DNA of 64,000 bases, from the NCBI GenBank assembly GCA_946807835.1, contig OX327699.1:20324014-20388013 (forward strand). Direction: 5' to 3'. The translations under genes were made by a program, and so were the position numbers. Below the pieces are notes generated by a model, which was given only the letters and a program-made list of their open reading frames with translations, did not search any database and had not been told where the DNA came from. Below are positions 11,191-24,833 of the stretch, piece after piece; position 1 is the first letter of the stretch, and each line of letters starts with the position of its first letter. This DNA comes from Ailanthus altissimus. Its lineage: Eukaryota > Streptophyta > Magnoliopsida > Sapindales > Simaroubaceae.

Positions 11191-14110
11191 GGTATAACCT
11201 CTCTCTCCCTCTCTCTCAGTGCAATACACCAAGTATTGGTTTTTCTGAAGCTAGACATTTTCTTTTTCTTTTTTCCTATTATTTCCAGATAGACGTGGTA
11301 GTGACGGTGACTAGCAAGACCATCTCAGTTTTTTGCATTTTGTCAGCGCTAACAATTATTTCAAAGTTGTTCATAGAAGGAAAGTTGGAGTGTTCGTACG
11401 ATAATGCATTCTCATTGGGGTTTTGGGTATTTGATCCTGGATTAACTTCAGGACCAATTTGGATCTTTCCCTAATTTCTTTCATGCTTCAAGTGGTAAGA
11501 TCAAAGTTAAGAGTGCGCTCTAGATATCTGTTTTCTAACTGTGGAAGTTGTGCTTCTCTCCCTTAAACTTGAAAATGCACAGTGACACATTTGGAGGTTT
11601 TTTATTTATCTGTATGTATACATTCCATGCATACTGGTCCTGGTTCGTATAGCTAACAGTGAATTATAGCGGCCTTAAGCGAGATCTTATGATATAGGGG
11701 TATGAGGAGTATTTACAGATTCATTCAGGATTAGGGGAAACTAGCGTATTCAGCTTGCTGAGTGAATTTGTTGATGTAGCATTAATTTAATTTGATCCTT
11801 CCTTTGAAAAGTTGGAAGGTAAACATTCAAAATAGGAAAGTTGGAAATTACATTTTTTCTAATTTCATTCCAAGTGATGTTTTTTAATTCTTTTGTTAAG
11901 TCGGTGGGATGTTTCTGTTTGTATTAAATTTGTAAGAACAGTAGTGCTTCAACATTTAACTCGATTTAGATGTTGTATGGTTTTCTAGCTTTTAGCTCTT
12001 TAAAAGGTTAAGCAGAATGCAGCTCACAATGTGTTGTCATTTCCTTTCTTGAACAAAATTTATTTGATCCATCGTGATGCCAAGTTTTCTTATTGTTTTG
12101 AGTTGGCATGGTCCAGTGCCAATGGTGGAGCACTTGAGCACGACTGTTGCGGTTCATGAATGATGAATCTCACATGATTGGGACCCAAGTTTGTTGGCGG
12201 ACTGTTGACTCGTTTTGACTAATGAGTTACATGTGATTTATCTGTATCTGTACCTATCACAACATTCCAACTCAGCACATTTAAGACTTAACCCTCTCCC
12301 CCTTTTCTAATTTTCTCATCAAAAGCATTCAAACATTCAACACAAATTGAGGCAGGGTGTTCATTTGTGGATCTACCACAAAAGAATGATCTCTTTTAGG
12401 CTGACCCGCACGTCCCACCAGAATATCCCAATGGTCTCTGAAAACAAAATAAATTAAAAGATAGATAGATGACCTAATTAGAACTTTGCTGCGTGGTTTG
12501 CTTTCTGATAACACGGTGATTTATTTCTTTTAAGATTGAACGCGCACGCACAAGCAGCTGTCAGTGAGATAGAAAAGATTTTGTTTGATACCTCGTTTGG
12601 TTGTTGGCATTTAGTACAAATTGATGGGTATGACTTTTGTAGGAAGGAATATGAAATCGAGTGGCTAGTGGCAAAAGCAGAAATGGGAGAAGTAATTTTC
12701 CCCACAAGCATCGAAGGATCTGGCTTTGAATGAGAAATCTTTGTTTTATGCCGTGTTTTTCTTCTTGTATATATTTCTATTCGTTCCTTCGCGGCCTTAT
12801 CTCTTTTCTAGAAATTAGAATATGATATTTAAGTGGTTTAATGGTGAAGATGCGCCAGTCCACCTAAATAATGCAACCATGATTGCGCTATTGACCTTAA
12901 CTAGTCTATATAGTCTATACCCACCAAAATTCTCCCCCCTATACTTTTTTACATGGACCACTTTGTACACGTGTGTGTGGGCCTCCTCTCTCTCACCTAA
13001 CTGTGAATTCTATTTCGTCTTTTTCCAACCCATTTGATCTTCATCACACGGCTTTAACACTATACCTTCATAAATCCCCAACAGTTATTTTCCTTCAATG
13101 TCATTCTTTTTTCCCTTTGATAATTGAAAATCTCACCAATTCCGTTGAAATTTAATCTGAAACGAATCTAGACCATTTTGGCTTGTTTCTGTCTTCAACT
13201 ATTTCTACTCTACTTCAACTTCAACTCTCGAGTGCCAAAAATTAGTTGGCCAAATGAATTAGACGGAGGAATCTCTCTCTCAAGTAATTGAAGCACGAGG
13301 CATGGTGTGGACTTAACTTTGCGTTCGAGTCTCTCGCTGCTTCAAGTCTCCTCTTCTTCTTATACTCTTATTAATGAACATCAACAGTGACAGGACTTCA
13401 TTAGATTTCAAATCTTACATCCAGTTTCCTCTATTAAACATGTTCCACTGGACGCGAAGCAAACTCAAACTACTTTGCCAATGCACTTTGCCTACAAAAG
13501 AGATGTCATAGCAACCTAGTGTTAAGAGTGAAAGCACATCACATAAATTTTGTTAAAGATTCCTCTTTGGAACGAGTGCACATCTTTCTGTGTGTACTGG
13601 AACATGACTTCTCTCGTCTTTTGCATTCCCGAAACAACTAACATATAAAGACACATACCCAAAATAAAGCTTGCCTTGACATTCTAGCCACCTTAATTTT
13701 GTGGGCAAACTTGGATCCTTCTGATCTCAATTCCTCTAATCACAACCTTTAATAGCTGTTGGATTTGACAAGGACCCACCAAAAAAAACTTTAACACATA
13801 CTGCTAAATGTATCATCTCATCTCATCTCGTCTCGTCGTCATACCATAGTGCCATGGCCACCACACCCTCTCTCTATTTGAAAAAATAATGCAAAAGGGT
13901 ATGTGTTTCATTTGTTCTGCTACAGACATTTTACGCACGAGTCCAGATTGACAACAGTCTCTCTTTTCTTTCTCTGTCTCTTTTTCTTTCTCCACTGCTT
14001 CCTAATCTTATCTTCCCCCTCTCCAAATAATTGGTAATATCCAAAAGTGAGAGAACTCCAGATACTGAATCAGATCTTGTTAGTCTTTCAAGCAATAATC
14101 TTTTGAAATT
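11191..14110. other. PP2C 3' UTR, intergenic DNA and BKI1 upstream region
   Basis: No further gene is supported over this 2.9 kb. The first several hundred bases are probably the phosphatase 3' UTR; a CT-rich tract lies at 11202-11218. Short open frames such as 12536-12733 have no family look and no splice context. The last kilobase is rich in CT tracts near 13820-14030 and probably contains the BKI1 promoter and leader. Confidence 0.4.
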
Positions 14111-15133
14111 ATGGACACCAACCATCATCATCAAAAGATCAAAGAGAAAGATTTGGGCAAGAATATTAAGCATGAAGAAGTGAAATTATTAAAACAAGAA
14201 GGGCGAGAAAGTTTAGCAGCAGCAGGAGGAGCAAAGCACCAGCCACCAATATCTCCTGCCTCAGCCTCACCACCTTCAGCTTCATCATCTCCTTCTCATG
14301 AATTCTCCTTCACAATTTCTCTTCACTCTTCTTCAACAACACTCACTGCAGATAATAAAACCAAAAGCCCACCTAATTCATTTGCTATCGATTTGTCTCC
14401 AGCTGATGATATTTTCTTTCATGGCCATTTGCTTCCTCTTCATCTCCTCTCTCACCTCCCAGCATCCCCTCGCTCCTCCACCAACTCGTTGGATAGCTTC
14501 ACCCTTCCCATCAGAGAGTTAATAGATGATCAAAGAAGTGAAAAGAGTATCAGCAACTGCAGTACCAGCAATAATAGCAATAACAACAGCAGCAACAACA
14601 TCGGAAACAGAAATGATAAGAGCAACCATCATCACCATCATCATCATCACCAAGCCAATAACAGTGATCAGACAAAAGGAAGAAGCAAGTCCAAGTCATT
14701 CTCATTATTCGGGTTGAAAAGATGGCGAAAGGGTTATGAAGTTCGAGAACCGGAAGATGACAACAGAGGGAAGAACAAGAAGAAGCTGAGATTTGACCTA
14801 ACTCATGTACTAAAGAGGTATGTGAGAATGGTTAGGCCACTGTTGTTCTTCAAAGGAAGAAGAGAAAATCTCCATTGTCATAGCCAGCCTTGTTCATTTT
14901 CAGGTAATTTAAGTTTTATAAATAAGCAAGATCAGCTAAGAGGAAGAAGAGGTGAATTTTCATCAGCTCCGGCATCGATCAGAACATCTCCTACAAACAG
15001 CGGCCTGCTGGTTGCAACTAAAACTCTACCTTCTTCTACAAGTGACAGCACCATGGAAGAGTTGCAAGCTGCAATTCAGGCTGCAATTGCTCATTGCAAA
15101 AATTCCGTTGCTGTGGAAGATAAACTCAAATGA
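14111..15133 (+). CDS. BKI1: BRI1 kinase inhibitor 1 (BKI1)
   Basis: Single-exon frame of 340 aa, close to the Arabidopsis length. BKI1 sits at the plasma membrane and holds the brassinosteroid receptor kinase BRI1 inactive; when hormone binds, BRI1 phosphorylates a Tyr in BKI1 and releases it. The parts known to matter are visible: a Lys/Arg-rich membrane-binding stretch (about 190-240, including KSKSFSLFGLKRW), the target Tyr in LKRYVRMVRPL (Y237), and near the C terminus the BRI1-interacting motif MEELQAAIQAAIAHCK (about 315-330). The N-terminal half is low-complexity, with Ser/Pro runs, an Asn-rich tract and a run of His residues near 172-180. The start was chosen as the first ATG after an in-frame stop. 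The frame is intact and the call is firm because three family motifs are in order. Confidence 0.93.
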   Translation: MDTNHHHQKIKEKDLGKNIKHEEVKLLKQEGRESLAAAGGAKHQPPISPASASPPSASSSPSHEFSFTISLHSSSTTLTADNKTKSPPNSFAIDLSPADDIFFHGHLLPLHLLSHLPASPRSSTNSLDSFTLPIRELIDDQRSEKSISNCSTSNNSNNNSSNNIGNRNDKSNHHHHHHHHQANNSDQTKGRSKSKSFSLFGLKRWRKGYEVREPEDDNRGKNKKKLRFDLTHVLKRYVRMVRPLLFFKGRRENLHCHSQPCSFSGNLSFINKQDQLRGRRGEFSSAPASIRTSPTNSGLLVATKTLPSSTSDSTMEELQAAIQAAIAHCKNSVAVEDKLK

Positions 15134-16542
<1,409 letters not shown>

Positions 16543-16559
16543 AGGGTTCACAAGTTTTC

Positions 16560-16579
16560 AGTATTAACTTGTTAATACT
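16560..16579. repeat. Perfect short inverted repeat next to the element A 5' repeat
   Basis: AGTATTAAC and GTTAATACT are exact reverse complements separated by TT, a nine-base stem. It lies 18 bases inside the left direct repeat. A degraded counterpart lies at about 23330-23350 in element B. Confidence 0.6.
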
Positions 16580-17199
16580 AAAAATTTTATTGTTGTTTTC
16601 AAACTGAAAGTTTTCACCCTTTAATTTTGGGTTTTATTCGAGAGTATTTAAAGAGGTGAGACGGGTCTTGATAATCTTTCATTTATGGAGTGGTCTTGAA
16701 CTTCATATGAGATTTTCAAATCTTTTTATAAGGTCTTCAATAATCATGTAGGGATTGAACCTCTTTTGCTAGGACTATATATCGTTTCCTAACTTTGTGA
16801 TTAAAAAACCTCTCTCGAGGCTCTTCTAAAAAATCGTGGTTAGGCATTACTTGAGGTGCAAGAGCACTTAACCTATATAACTAAGCCTACGATGTGGCAT
16901 CCTTAGAGGTGTCGAACTAATGATAATGTTGTAGTGATGATGATAATGATGTGATGATGATATGATGTGATGATGATAAAAAAGGGTCCGAGGAACCACG
17001 TTCTAACTTTTAGATAGACATAGAACAATGCTAAACCAGTCTGGGAAATCCCATCTGGATCGATGAAGTGATGTTTGAGCCGATCAGCAGATATTGTCTT
17101 TTTGACACATATTAGTTGTATTTTGAGTTATTCCTATTTCTAACTGATAGAAGTAACTGATCGTTCTTTGTAGCATGTTTCTAATCAATCACTTTTAGT

Positions 17200-17950
17200 G
17201 TTGCACATCTGTAGGGTTCTCTTTTGAGAGCGTTACCTTGTCCAGTAGTTTGTGGGTAACCTTATGGGTGCTGCCCTTTTACGGAGTGTTGTTCTTCAAT
17301 ATCTTCTCAGTCGTATATTCATACGATTTTTCTTTAAGATCATTACCCTGTTCGGTGGTCTGTGGATAATCTCATGAGTGCCACCCTTACGAAGTATACG
17401 CTACATGTCCATAGGGTTCTTCTCTGAGAGCGTTATCCTATCCCGTGGTCTGTGGGTAACTTTATGATTGCCGCTCTATACAAAAGTGTAATTCTTAATA
17501 TCTTCTTAGTTATATCTTCGTATGGTTCTCCTCTAAGAGTGTTACCTATCCGGTGGTCTATGAGTAACCTTATGAGTACCACCCCCTACGAAGTATACAC
17601 TGCATATCTGTAGGGTTCTCTTTTATGATTGTGGTATGTAGGTAACCTTATAAGTGTCGTCCCCATGAAGTATACGCTGCATGTCTATAGGGTTCTTCTC
17701 TGAGAGCGTTACCCTATCCGGTAGTGTGCGGGTAACCTCATAAGTGTCACGCCCCTACGAAGTGTCATTCTTTAATATCTTCTCAGTCGTATCTTTGTAG
17801 AGTTCTCCTCTTACAGTGTTACCCTATTCGGTGGTCTGTGGGTAATCTCATAAGTGTCACCCCTTATGAAGTATACATTGTACATCTATAGGGTTCTCTT
17901 CTGAGAGTGTTACCCTGTCTGGTAGTCTGTGGGCAACCTTATGAACCTGT
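17200..17950 (+). repeat. Degenerate higher-order tandem array in element A
   Basis: A unit of about 90 bases recurs roughly eight times, recognisable by GGTTCTC, GAGAGCGTTACC, GTGGTCTGTGGGTAACC and ACGAAGTATAC. Some units have a different end (AATATCTTCTCAGTCGTAT) and the two kinds partly alternate, giving a longer compound period. Confidence 0.8.
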
Positions 17951-18429
17951 TCGAAATTTTTATTCTTACACCTGCTCATAAATATTTGCTTGAAAATTTT
18001 TTTGGACTTGCTTGAAATTTTTTATTCTTGCCCATACTTAGGATTTTTTACTTTGACATTAGCTCAGAACTTTTTAATCTTGCACCTGCTTAGAATATAC
18101 CTCTAAGGGAATTGCTGTATTCATAAGTGATGGTCTATTTCTTATAACCAGAAAGGAGAAGTCATGCATAAAAAATTCAACACCGAGTAGAAAGTGGCTT
18201 ACATAATTTATTTTTCATGAGAGCTCAGGTCAAGTGGTTGGCCTCAGAGCATACTTTTTTATTTTAGGATAATCGGGCCCTCCGAGTTTTTGCTGTCAGC
18301 TCGGGTTCTTTTATTGAGAATTTTTTCTTGAGCCGATGATTGATTTGGCGTTGATGACTTTTTCTTGAGTTTGTGTCAATCATGCTGTTCTTTAACAAGA
18401 ACATGATCTTATATTTGTCGAGATTCTTC

Positions 18430-19140
18430 GCTTGAGAGTTTTGATCTTGGGTCTGTTAGGGAATACTTGCTCTTTTACCTGCTTAGGATCATTTATTCTT
18501 GAACTTGTTCAGAATTTTTTACTCTTACATCTGCTTAGAATTTTCTGCTCGAAAATTCTCTTAGAAATGCTCAGAATTTTTACTTCTATATATGCTCAAA
18601 ATATTTTGATTGAAAATTCTCTTGAACTTGTACAAAATTTTTTACTCTTGCACTTGCTTGGAATTTTTTATTTGAAAAATCTCTTAGACTTACTCGAAAT
18701 TTTTACTTCTACACCTGTTCAAAATTTTCTACTTGAAAATTTTCTTGAACCTGCTCGAAATTTTTACTCTTACACCTGCTCAAAATTTTCTGTTTGAAAA
18801 TTTTCTTAGACTTGCTCATAAATATTTGCTTGAAAATTTCTTTGAACTTGCTTGAAATTTTTTATTCTTACCCATACTTAAGATTTTTTACTTTGACATT
18901 AGCTCAAAATTTTTTAATCTTGCACCTGCTTAGAATTTTTTACTTGAAAAATCTCTTAAACTTGTTTAAACTTTTCTACTTAAATTTTTTATTAAACCTA
19001 CTTGAAATTTTTACTTTTACACTTGTTTAGAATTTTTTGCTTGAAAATTTTCTTAGACCTATTCAAAAATTTTATTCTTACACCTGCTCAAAATTCTCTT
19101 GAAACTACTTAGAATTTTTTACTCTTGGACTTGCTCAGGT
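18430..19140 (+). repeat. AT-rich tandem array in element A
   Basis: Degenerate repeats of about 60-65 bases, each with phrases like ACACCTGCTCAAAATTTT and TTGAAAATTTTCTT. The repeats are open in some frames and so give spurious Leu/Phe-rich open frames (18432-18797, 18794-19030), which are not genes. Confidence 0.8.
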
Positions 19141-19757
19141 CGGGGTTCTAAGTTGTCAGCCTCGGGAGAATTAGGCGCTCGAGGTTCTTGATAAGGTCTC
19201 TGTTTGGGGGTCTATATGAAAACTCTCAAAATTATTATACATTGATTGTAATTCTTCAAACTATTAAAGGGATGAAAAAAGTTCTTTAGGATTTTATGCT
19301 TCTGCTCGGTCTTTTCAATATATATTTTTTCTTTTCATTTTTCTTCTTTTCGATAAGGTCACTTCTCATTTCTTTTTTTTTTCCTTTGTTTGTCAACTCT
19401 TCACCCGAGATGTCACCAACTTCACCTTTCAATTTTTTTTAATTTTTTCGAACAACTTTTTCTTTTACTTTCTTCTACTGCTTTGTTTTTAAAAAGTTGT
19501 ACCTCTTCTAATTTTTTCCTGATCCTAAGGCTTTAATCCTCTAATTTTTTTTTACATTCAGGATTGCACATACCCTAAGTACATATTCGTGCTATTTTTT
19601 GGAGACAGCTCTTCTTTTTTTCTTTTGCTGAACAAAGGTTGCTTTTTTCTTTGTATTGAGCAGCTTCTTCTTCTTCTTTTTTTTTTTAATCCCGAACAAC
19701 TTATTTTTTTGTTGTTGAATACATTTATATGCGTTACATATACCATTTTTTTTTTAG

Positions 19758-21230
19758 CTGTATGACACGTCCAGAATATAGAAGTTATTCCCAACTGCAG
19801 GATTGTCGAAGTAATAAATAATCCGATGAGAACGGGGTCGATCCACAGGGAAGTAGAATTAAAATTACAAATTATAAACACTTTAAAGATAATTAATGCA
19901 GTATAAGATGTTTGCAAATATTATTTCAATTAACCAATTCAAATAAAAAGCTAAGGTTATGGAGATTCACTCTTGGCATAAGAAATAAGAATATATTTAA
20001 CTTTTTATTTTTTTATAACTCAATTGGAATCCTCTCACAAAGGAGGTTCCAACCGGAAAATATAGCAATTAACGTTCATCATCATTTATATATTGATTAG
20101 TATTTATTTCTTTCAATTATTATACACCAAATTTTATAAATGGGTTCAAGTATTTATTATGCCAATCTTTATATTTGTCTACAATAAATCAAGACTCCCA
20201 CTTTACAAGAAAGGTTATATAAATCAAATCTTGTAAATGGTTTCAAGAATTTATTGTGTCAAGTATTAAGTTTGTCAATAATAAATCAAGAATCACCACT
20301 TTAGAAGAAATAGTATTAATTCTACAAACAAAATAAATACATCATATATAAATTTGCATAACTTAAAAATAAAGCATTAAATTCATGAATAAATATTAAA
20401 CATATCTTATTACCTTGTCAAGAGCTTCACCCTTTCACCTTAACTTAAACAAAATTATTTGGACATAATAAAACTAAATGAAAAGAAAAGAAATGGAAGA
20501 AGAAATAACATGACTTAATAGTAAATAAGAGAAATAATAGTACAAGGAAATGGATACAAAGGAAAAGTATTTTGAACTAAATTCTAACTTTCTAATTACA
20601 TTCTTTAGGCATAAACAAGCCACCTATTTATAGAAAAATATGGATAAATCGAGACAAATTTGGAGGGAACCACTTGGTTGATGAAAGTCAAGAATGGTGG
20701 CAAAATAATTTGCATTCATTATCACTTAGGCACCCACTTGATTATCCAATTTGGAATTGATGTGATCCGAATTAGCTGTCACTCAAAACATAAAAGTTGT
20801 AAATAAGTCTCTTATCTTTCCAAATTGAGTGATATCATACGTATTAGATACGTATTTCTATAGTTATGGGCTAAATACTGATAACTGTTCAAACTGAGCC
20901 TGTACTGCAGATCAATTCTGTTCTAGGCCAATTTTCACCCTCTAAACACTCAAATTTCCAATGCTTTGTGAAATACAATATGTTAGCCCATTGAGTCAGC
21001 TCTACACAGAATCAAGAATCACCTCAATTGGATCTTTAGGTAGAAAGTTATACCCATTTTACCGAACCTATCACAAAACAGTTATAAGATAATTAAGTAC
21101 AATATTGTAAATATACTTAAGTTAAGAAAATTAAATACACTAGTAATACAAAACAATCATGTAAAAATCTTATTAAATATATAATTTCAAGTGTTCATCA
21201 CTGTACATACCTATACATATGAGACTTAAA
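19758..21230. mobile_element. Possible insertion nested in element A
   Basis: This 1.5 kb block interrupts the T-rich repeat texture on either side and has a different base pattern with no tandem units. Its left end reads GACACGTCCAGAATATAGAAG and soon after has GGGGTCGATCCACAGGGAAG, a phrase I recall from dispersed plant repeats. Within it, 20100-20310 has an internal near-duplicate (AATAAATCAAGA). No open frame or clear end repeats were found, so the class is unknown. Confidence 0.4.
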
Positions 21231-21470
21231 TGCTGCATCTGCTTGTTTTATTTTTTTTATAACATGGGCTGCTATTTTTTTTTTATGTTGTATCTGCTCT
21301 TACTTTTTTTTTATGACATGAACTATTCTTCTTTTGTGCTACATCTATTCATATCTCATTTTCTATGATATGAGTTGCTATTCTTTTATGTTGTGCTTGC
21401 TCATACTAATTTTTTATGACTACACAAGAGTTACTATTCTTCCTTTATGTTGTACTTGCTTGTATAATTT
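21230..21470 (+). repeat. Short tandem array in element A
   Basis: About four units of 55-60 bases, with recurring TGCATCTGCT/TGTATCTGCT, a T run, TATGACATGAG and GCTATTCTT. The units differ from those of the other two arrays. Confidence 0.65.
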
Positions 21471-22055
21471 TTTTTCGACTTGAGAAAATTTTACCTTTTT
21501 TCCCGCCTCCTGTTAAGAGATATTGTTGCTCTTCATTTCATTTCAGCAATACATGATCTCCTATTTTTTATTTTTTCTCTAAGCACATCACATCAGCTTA
21601 ATACAATGTCACCCAAACATCTTTTACAATTCTCTCTTTTTTTTTTTTTTGCAATTCTTTCAATGCTCTCTCTAATTCTTCCAGCACTTTGCTATTCTTT
21701 TTTAACAACCTCACACCTTTTTTTTTCACACACCAATTTTTTTAATTCTTTAAAAGAGGTACAACTTTGTTGCATTTTTTTTATTTTACTCGTAAAGAGA
21801 TCAATGAACCTTTCCTTCATGTTTGTTACTTAGTTGTTTGATACATTGATCAGAGGATGTTATTTTAATTTCAAATTTGGCTTCTAAAGTCTTTGCCACA
21901 AAATTAATTCAATAAAAATTTACAAATGCGCATCAAAATTTGTAGTTGTATCAGTATCATAAAGGAATTCATTAAACAACATAACAAAAATTAAATATCA
22001 ATACATAAATTGATATTAAGAAAGAACTTATCTTTGGGTTGTTGACCCAAAAAAT

Positions 22056-22603
22056 TGGAGAGCTTCGGAGTCAACTAGTTAAATTTATTTCAACTAGTTA
22101 AATTTATTTGTTTACAAAAATACTTTTTAAAGACAAAAAATAAAGAAGAGAGAAGAATGTGACATAAAATATAAAGTGGTTTAACTCAATCCGAGCCTAC
22201 ATCCACTTTACTGAGCTTTAGGCTCACTTACTTGCACTATCTATTAAGGTGTTTATAAGAAGGCACTATGACTATTACAAAGAGTAAAAGAAAATACATT
22301 GTGTATAAAGAGAATAGCTTATGCGGAGAGAGAAAAAGTCAAGTCCCCCATTTTTCCAATGAAGGGGTTCTCTTTATATAATATTGGTCTTCTTAGATTT
22401 TTCGTACTTATCTTTGGTGGATTTGTGGTTGTTTTGGGTAATACTGATTTTTTGACATGATTTGGGGATATCCCTTAAAAAAATGTGATTTTATCTCCAA
22501 AATAATGATAATTTTCTATTTAGATAACTTGACTTTATCTATTTTGCTTTTAATAGTATTTATCCTCTTTATTAGGGTCTGGCCCAAAATCTAGGAGGAA
22601 ACA
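22056..22603 (+). repeat. Right direct repeat (putative 3' LTR) of element A
   Basis: Copy of 16020-16542. It carries an extra local duplication of about 18 bases (CAACTAGTTAAATTTATTT occurs twice near 22071-22110). Confidence 0.75.
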
Positions 22604-22835
22604 ATGTATATATAATCTTTGGTATTCTATGCGCATCAAGTCCTAAGCCTTTGGTTACATTTTCCTTTTTCGGTCTTACGTAAAGAGAGTAGCAAATTTA
22701 AGTAGATTCATCAATTTACTCTAAAGCATTGCCATCCATCTATTTTTGATAATAAATAATACGTATAATGCTTAAAAGAAAACAAGGGCCTTTTGTCTAC
22801 AATCCCCAAATTAAAAGATGTTTGATTCAGAAATT

Positions 22836-23315
22836 TGGATAATTTTTAAGTCAATAAGTTGAATTTGTAATTTTAGGAAAATAAAATAAGTTGTAGCTAT
22901 TCTTCACGTAGATCCTTAGAGCTATAAAATGCATGAAAAAAAAATCGGTTATAGTTTGGCTAGTAGAGGTGCCGGTGAAAACCCTTTGATACCTAAATCT
23001 ATGAACTGTAAACAATCTTTAAGACTAAGATAAGTAATAATGAGAGAGAAAAGATATTAGGAACTATCACCCTTTGTTGTAGAGCCATCTTTTTATAGGC
23101 CTTGTCATAGATCTTCTTTAGGAAGACAATTCAATTTGATTTGAATTAATTTCATGATTTATGATTCTTTAATTTGAGGGACCATAATTCTCTATTAATT
23201 CTATAATTTTAGGGTAATAATCCCTTAATTTAATTTTTTGATTGGATTAGATTTCCTTAACGGGATGAAGACCTTTTTTAAGATTATAGTTTGACCTCAA
23301 AATCCTAGGAGAACA
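22836..23315 (+). repeat. Left direct repeat of element B
   Basis: Matches 24381-24833, for example AACTATCACCCTTT, AATTTGATTTGAATTAATTT and GACCTTTTTTAAGA, with many small changes. Confidence 0.7.
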
Positions 23316-23549
23316 TATGTCTCTTAGTTTGTAGTATTAACTTATTGATATTGAAAATTTTATTATTGTTTAGGCTGAAAGATTTAGCCTTCAATTTTGG
23401 GTCTATTTTTGAGATGTTCTAGTAGTGTGAGCCTTGAGTTTGTTGACGGTGAACACCCTTATTATAACTTGGGAGTTTGGGTTTCAAATGTTGAGCATCC
23501 CTAATAGTCCTAGAAGTCAGGGTTCTTAATATTTAAAATGAAAGCTACC

Positions 23550-23990
23550 TACAATAAAGTTAAGGACTTTATGCATAAGTGATCTCTGCCCAAGGTGGGG
23601 TGTCTTTCTAAATCATGCGCAGAGCTTTATAAACTTCTGCTTATGGTAGAGCTTAGGACTCCACACATAGGGTCTTGATAAATTTCTTATGGCAAGGCAT
23701 GAAGCCTTACACATAAGGCCTTGAATTTCATCTTATGAAAGGATTTGAGATTGCTACACAAAGTTTTGAATTTCATCTTATGGAAGGACTCGAAACCTTA
23801 CGCATAGGATCTTGGATTTCATCTTGTGTAAGGGCATGAGACCCTATTTGCAAGGTCTTGTATTTCGTCTTGTGGAAGAGCTCGAGAACTCCATACAAGG
23901 TCTTGATTTCATCTTGTGAAAGGGTTGGGGTCTCCGCACAAGGTCTTGATTTCATATTATGGAAGGGCTTAGGACCTATATAATTTAGTG
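23550..23990 (+). repeat. Tandem array inside element B
   Basis: About eight degenerate units of roughly 50 bases with GGTCTTG, ATTTCATCTTGTG and GAAGGGCT. This sequence is unrelated to the arrays in element A. The minus-strand open frame 23773-24048 is a product of the repeat. Confidence 0.75.
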
Positions 23991-24380
23991 AGACCTTTAA
24001 TGCATTGGACCTCAGTTGATTTAATAAGTTGTTGGCCTTTGATTTCAAACAATAATCTATTCGAGGTTTTTATTTGTATAAGTAATTTTACGCATATATT
24101 AAAAATACATAACCTTATATAATTTACTCAAAATTTTGTTTTTCACTTTTTTATCACTTGATTACAGAAAAGTTGCACAAGTCTTATATTGATATGTGAG
24201 CAAGCAACAAACTTCTTATTTTTTTCTTCTTGAAATAAAAAAAAATAGTAATGAATTTAGCAGATTTAATTTTTAAATAATTAGCTAATTTAACTTGACC
24301 AAGGGGATGGGATTATTATTTTTCATAGCTTTTTGTATTATTTTTTTATAGATGACGATAAATTGTTTATTCAAAAAATT

Positions 24381-24833
24381 TGATAACTCTCAAGTCAACG
24401 AGTTGAATTTATATTCTAAGAGAAAACGAAACAAGCTATCACTATTCTTTGAGTAGATTCATAGAGTTGTGTGCTACAAAAAAAAAAGCAGTTATGATTT
24501 AGTCGAGAGGTGTCAGCGAAAATATTTTGACGCTTAAGTTGGCTAATTATAAAAAATCTTTAAGAATAAAATTAGAATGATTGAGAAGAAAGTTTAAGAA
24601 TCTATCACCCTTTATTATAAAGCTGCTTTTTTTATAAGTCTTGTCATAAATCTTTTCTTAAAAATAATTTAATTTGATTTAAATTAATTTTATAATTTAT
24701 GTTTCTTTAATTTGGGGAGTTAAAATTTTTTCATTAATTCCATTATTTTTTTTAAAGTAATAATCTCTTCATTTAATTTTTTATATTAGACCTTTTTTAA
24801 GACTAGTGTTTGACGCCAAAATTTAAAGAAACA
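24381..24833 (+). repeat. Right direct repeat of element B
   Basis: Copy of 22836-23315, ending AAAGAAACA. Confidence 0.7.

Larger units (their letters stand above)
22836..24833 (+). mobile_element. Element B: smaller relative of element A, 2 kb, non-coding
   Basis: Direct repeats 22836-23315 and 24381-24833 flank a 1.07 kb interior. The repeats begin TTGGATAA/TTGATAA and end in ACA. Just inside the left repeat, 23322-23415 resembles 16558-16650 of element A (TATTAACTT, AAAATTTTATT, CTTCAATTTTGGGT), which is where two members of one LTR family should agree. The interior holds its own tandem array. No protein motif is present. It fits a TRIM-like or other short non-autonomous retroelement. 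No target duplication was found. Confidence 0.58.

Noticed and set aside
12478..12733. Overlapping open frames on both strands
   Set aside because: No family resemblance, no splice sites and low-complexity surroundings.
16930..16980. GATGAT-rich stretch as a possible acidic coding repeat
   Set aside because: A simple repeat within element A, with stops in the relevant frames.
17200..17950. CRISPR-like or satellite array
   Set aside because: The units are contiguous and degenerate with no unique spacers, and the genome is a plant nuclear one; it is a tandem array inside element A.
18432..19030. Two adjacent Leu/Phe-rich open frames that look like a membrane protein
   Set aside because: They arise from the degenerate AT-rich tandem array. 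The residues repeat with the DNA period and there is no start or splice context.
23773..24048. Minus-strand open frame of 91 codons
   Set aside because: It is a product of the tandem array in element B, with the same phrase repeated.
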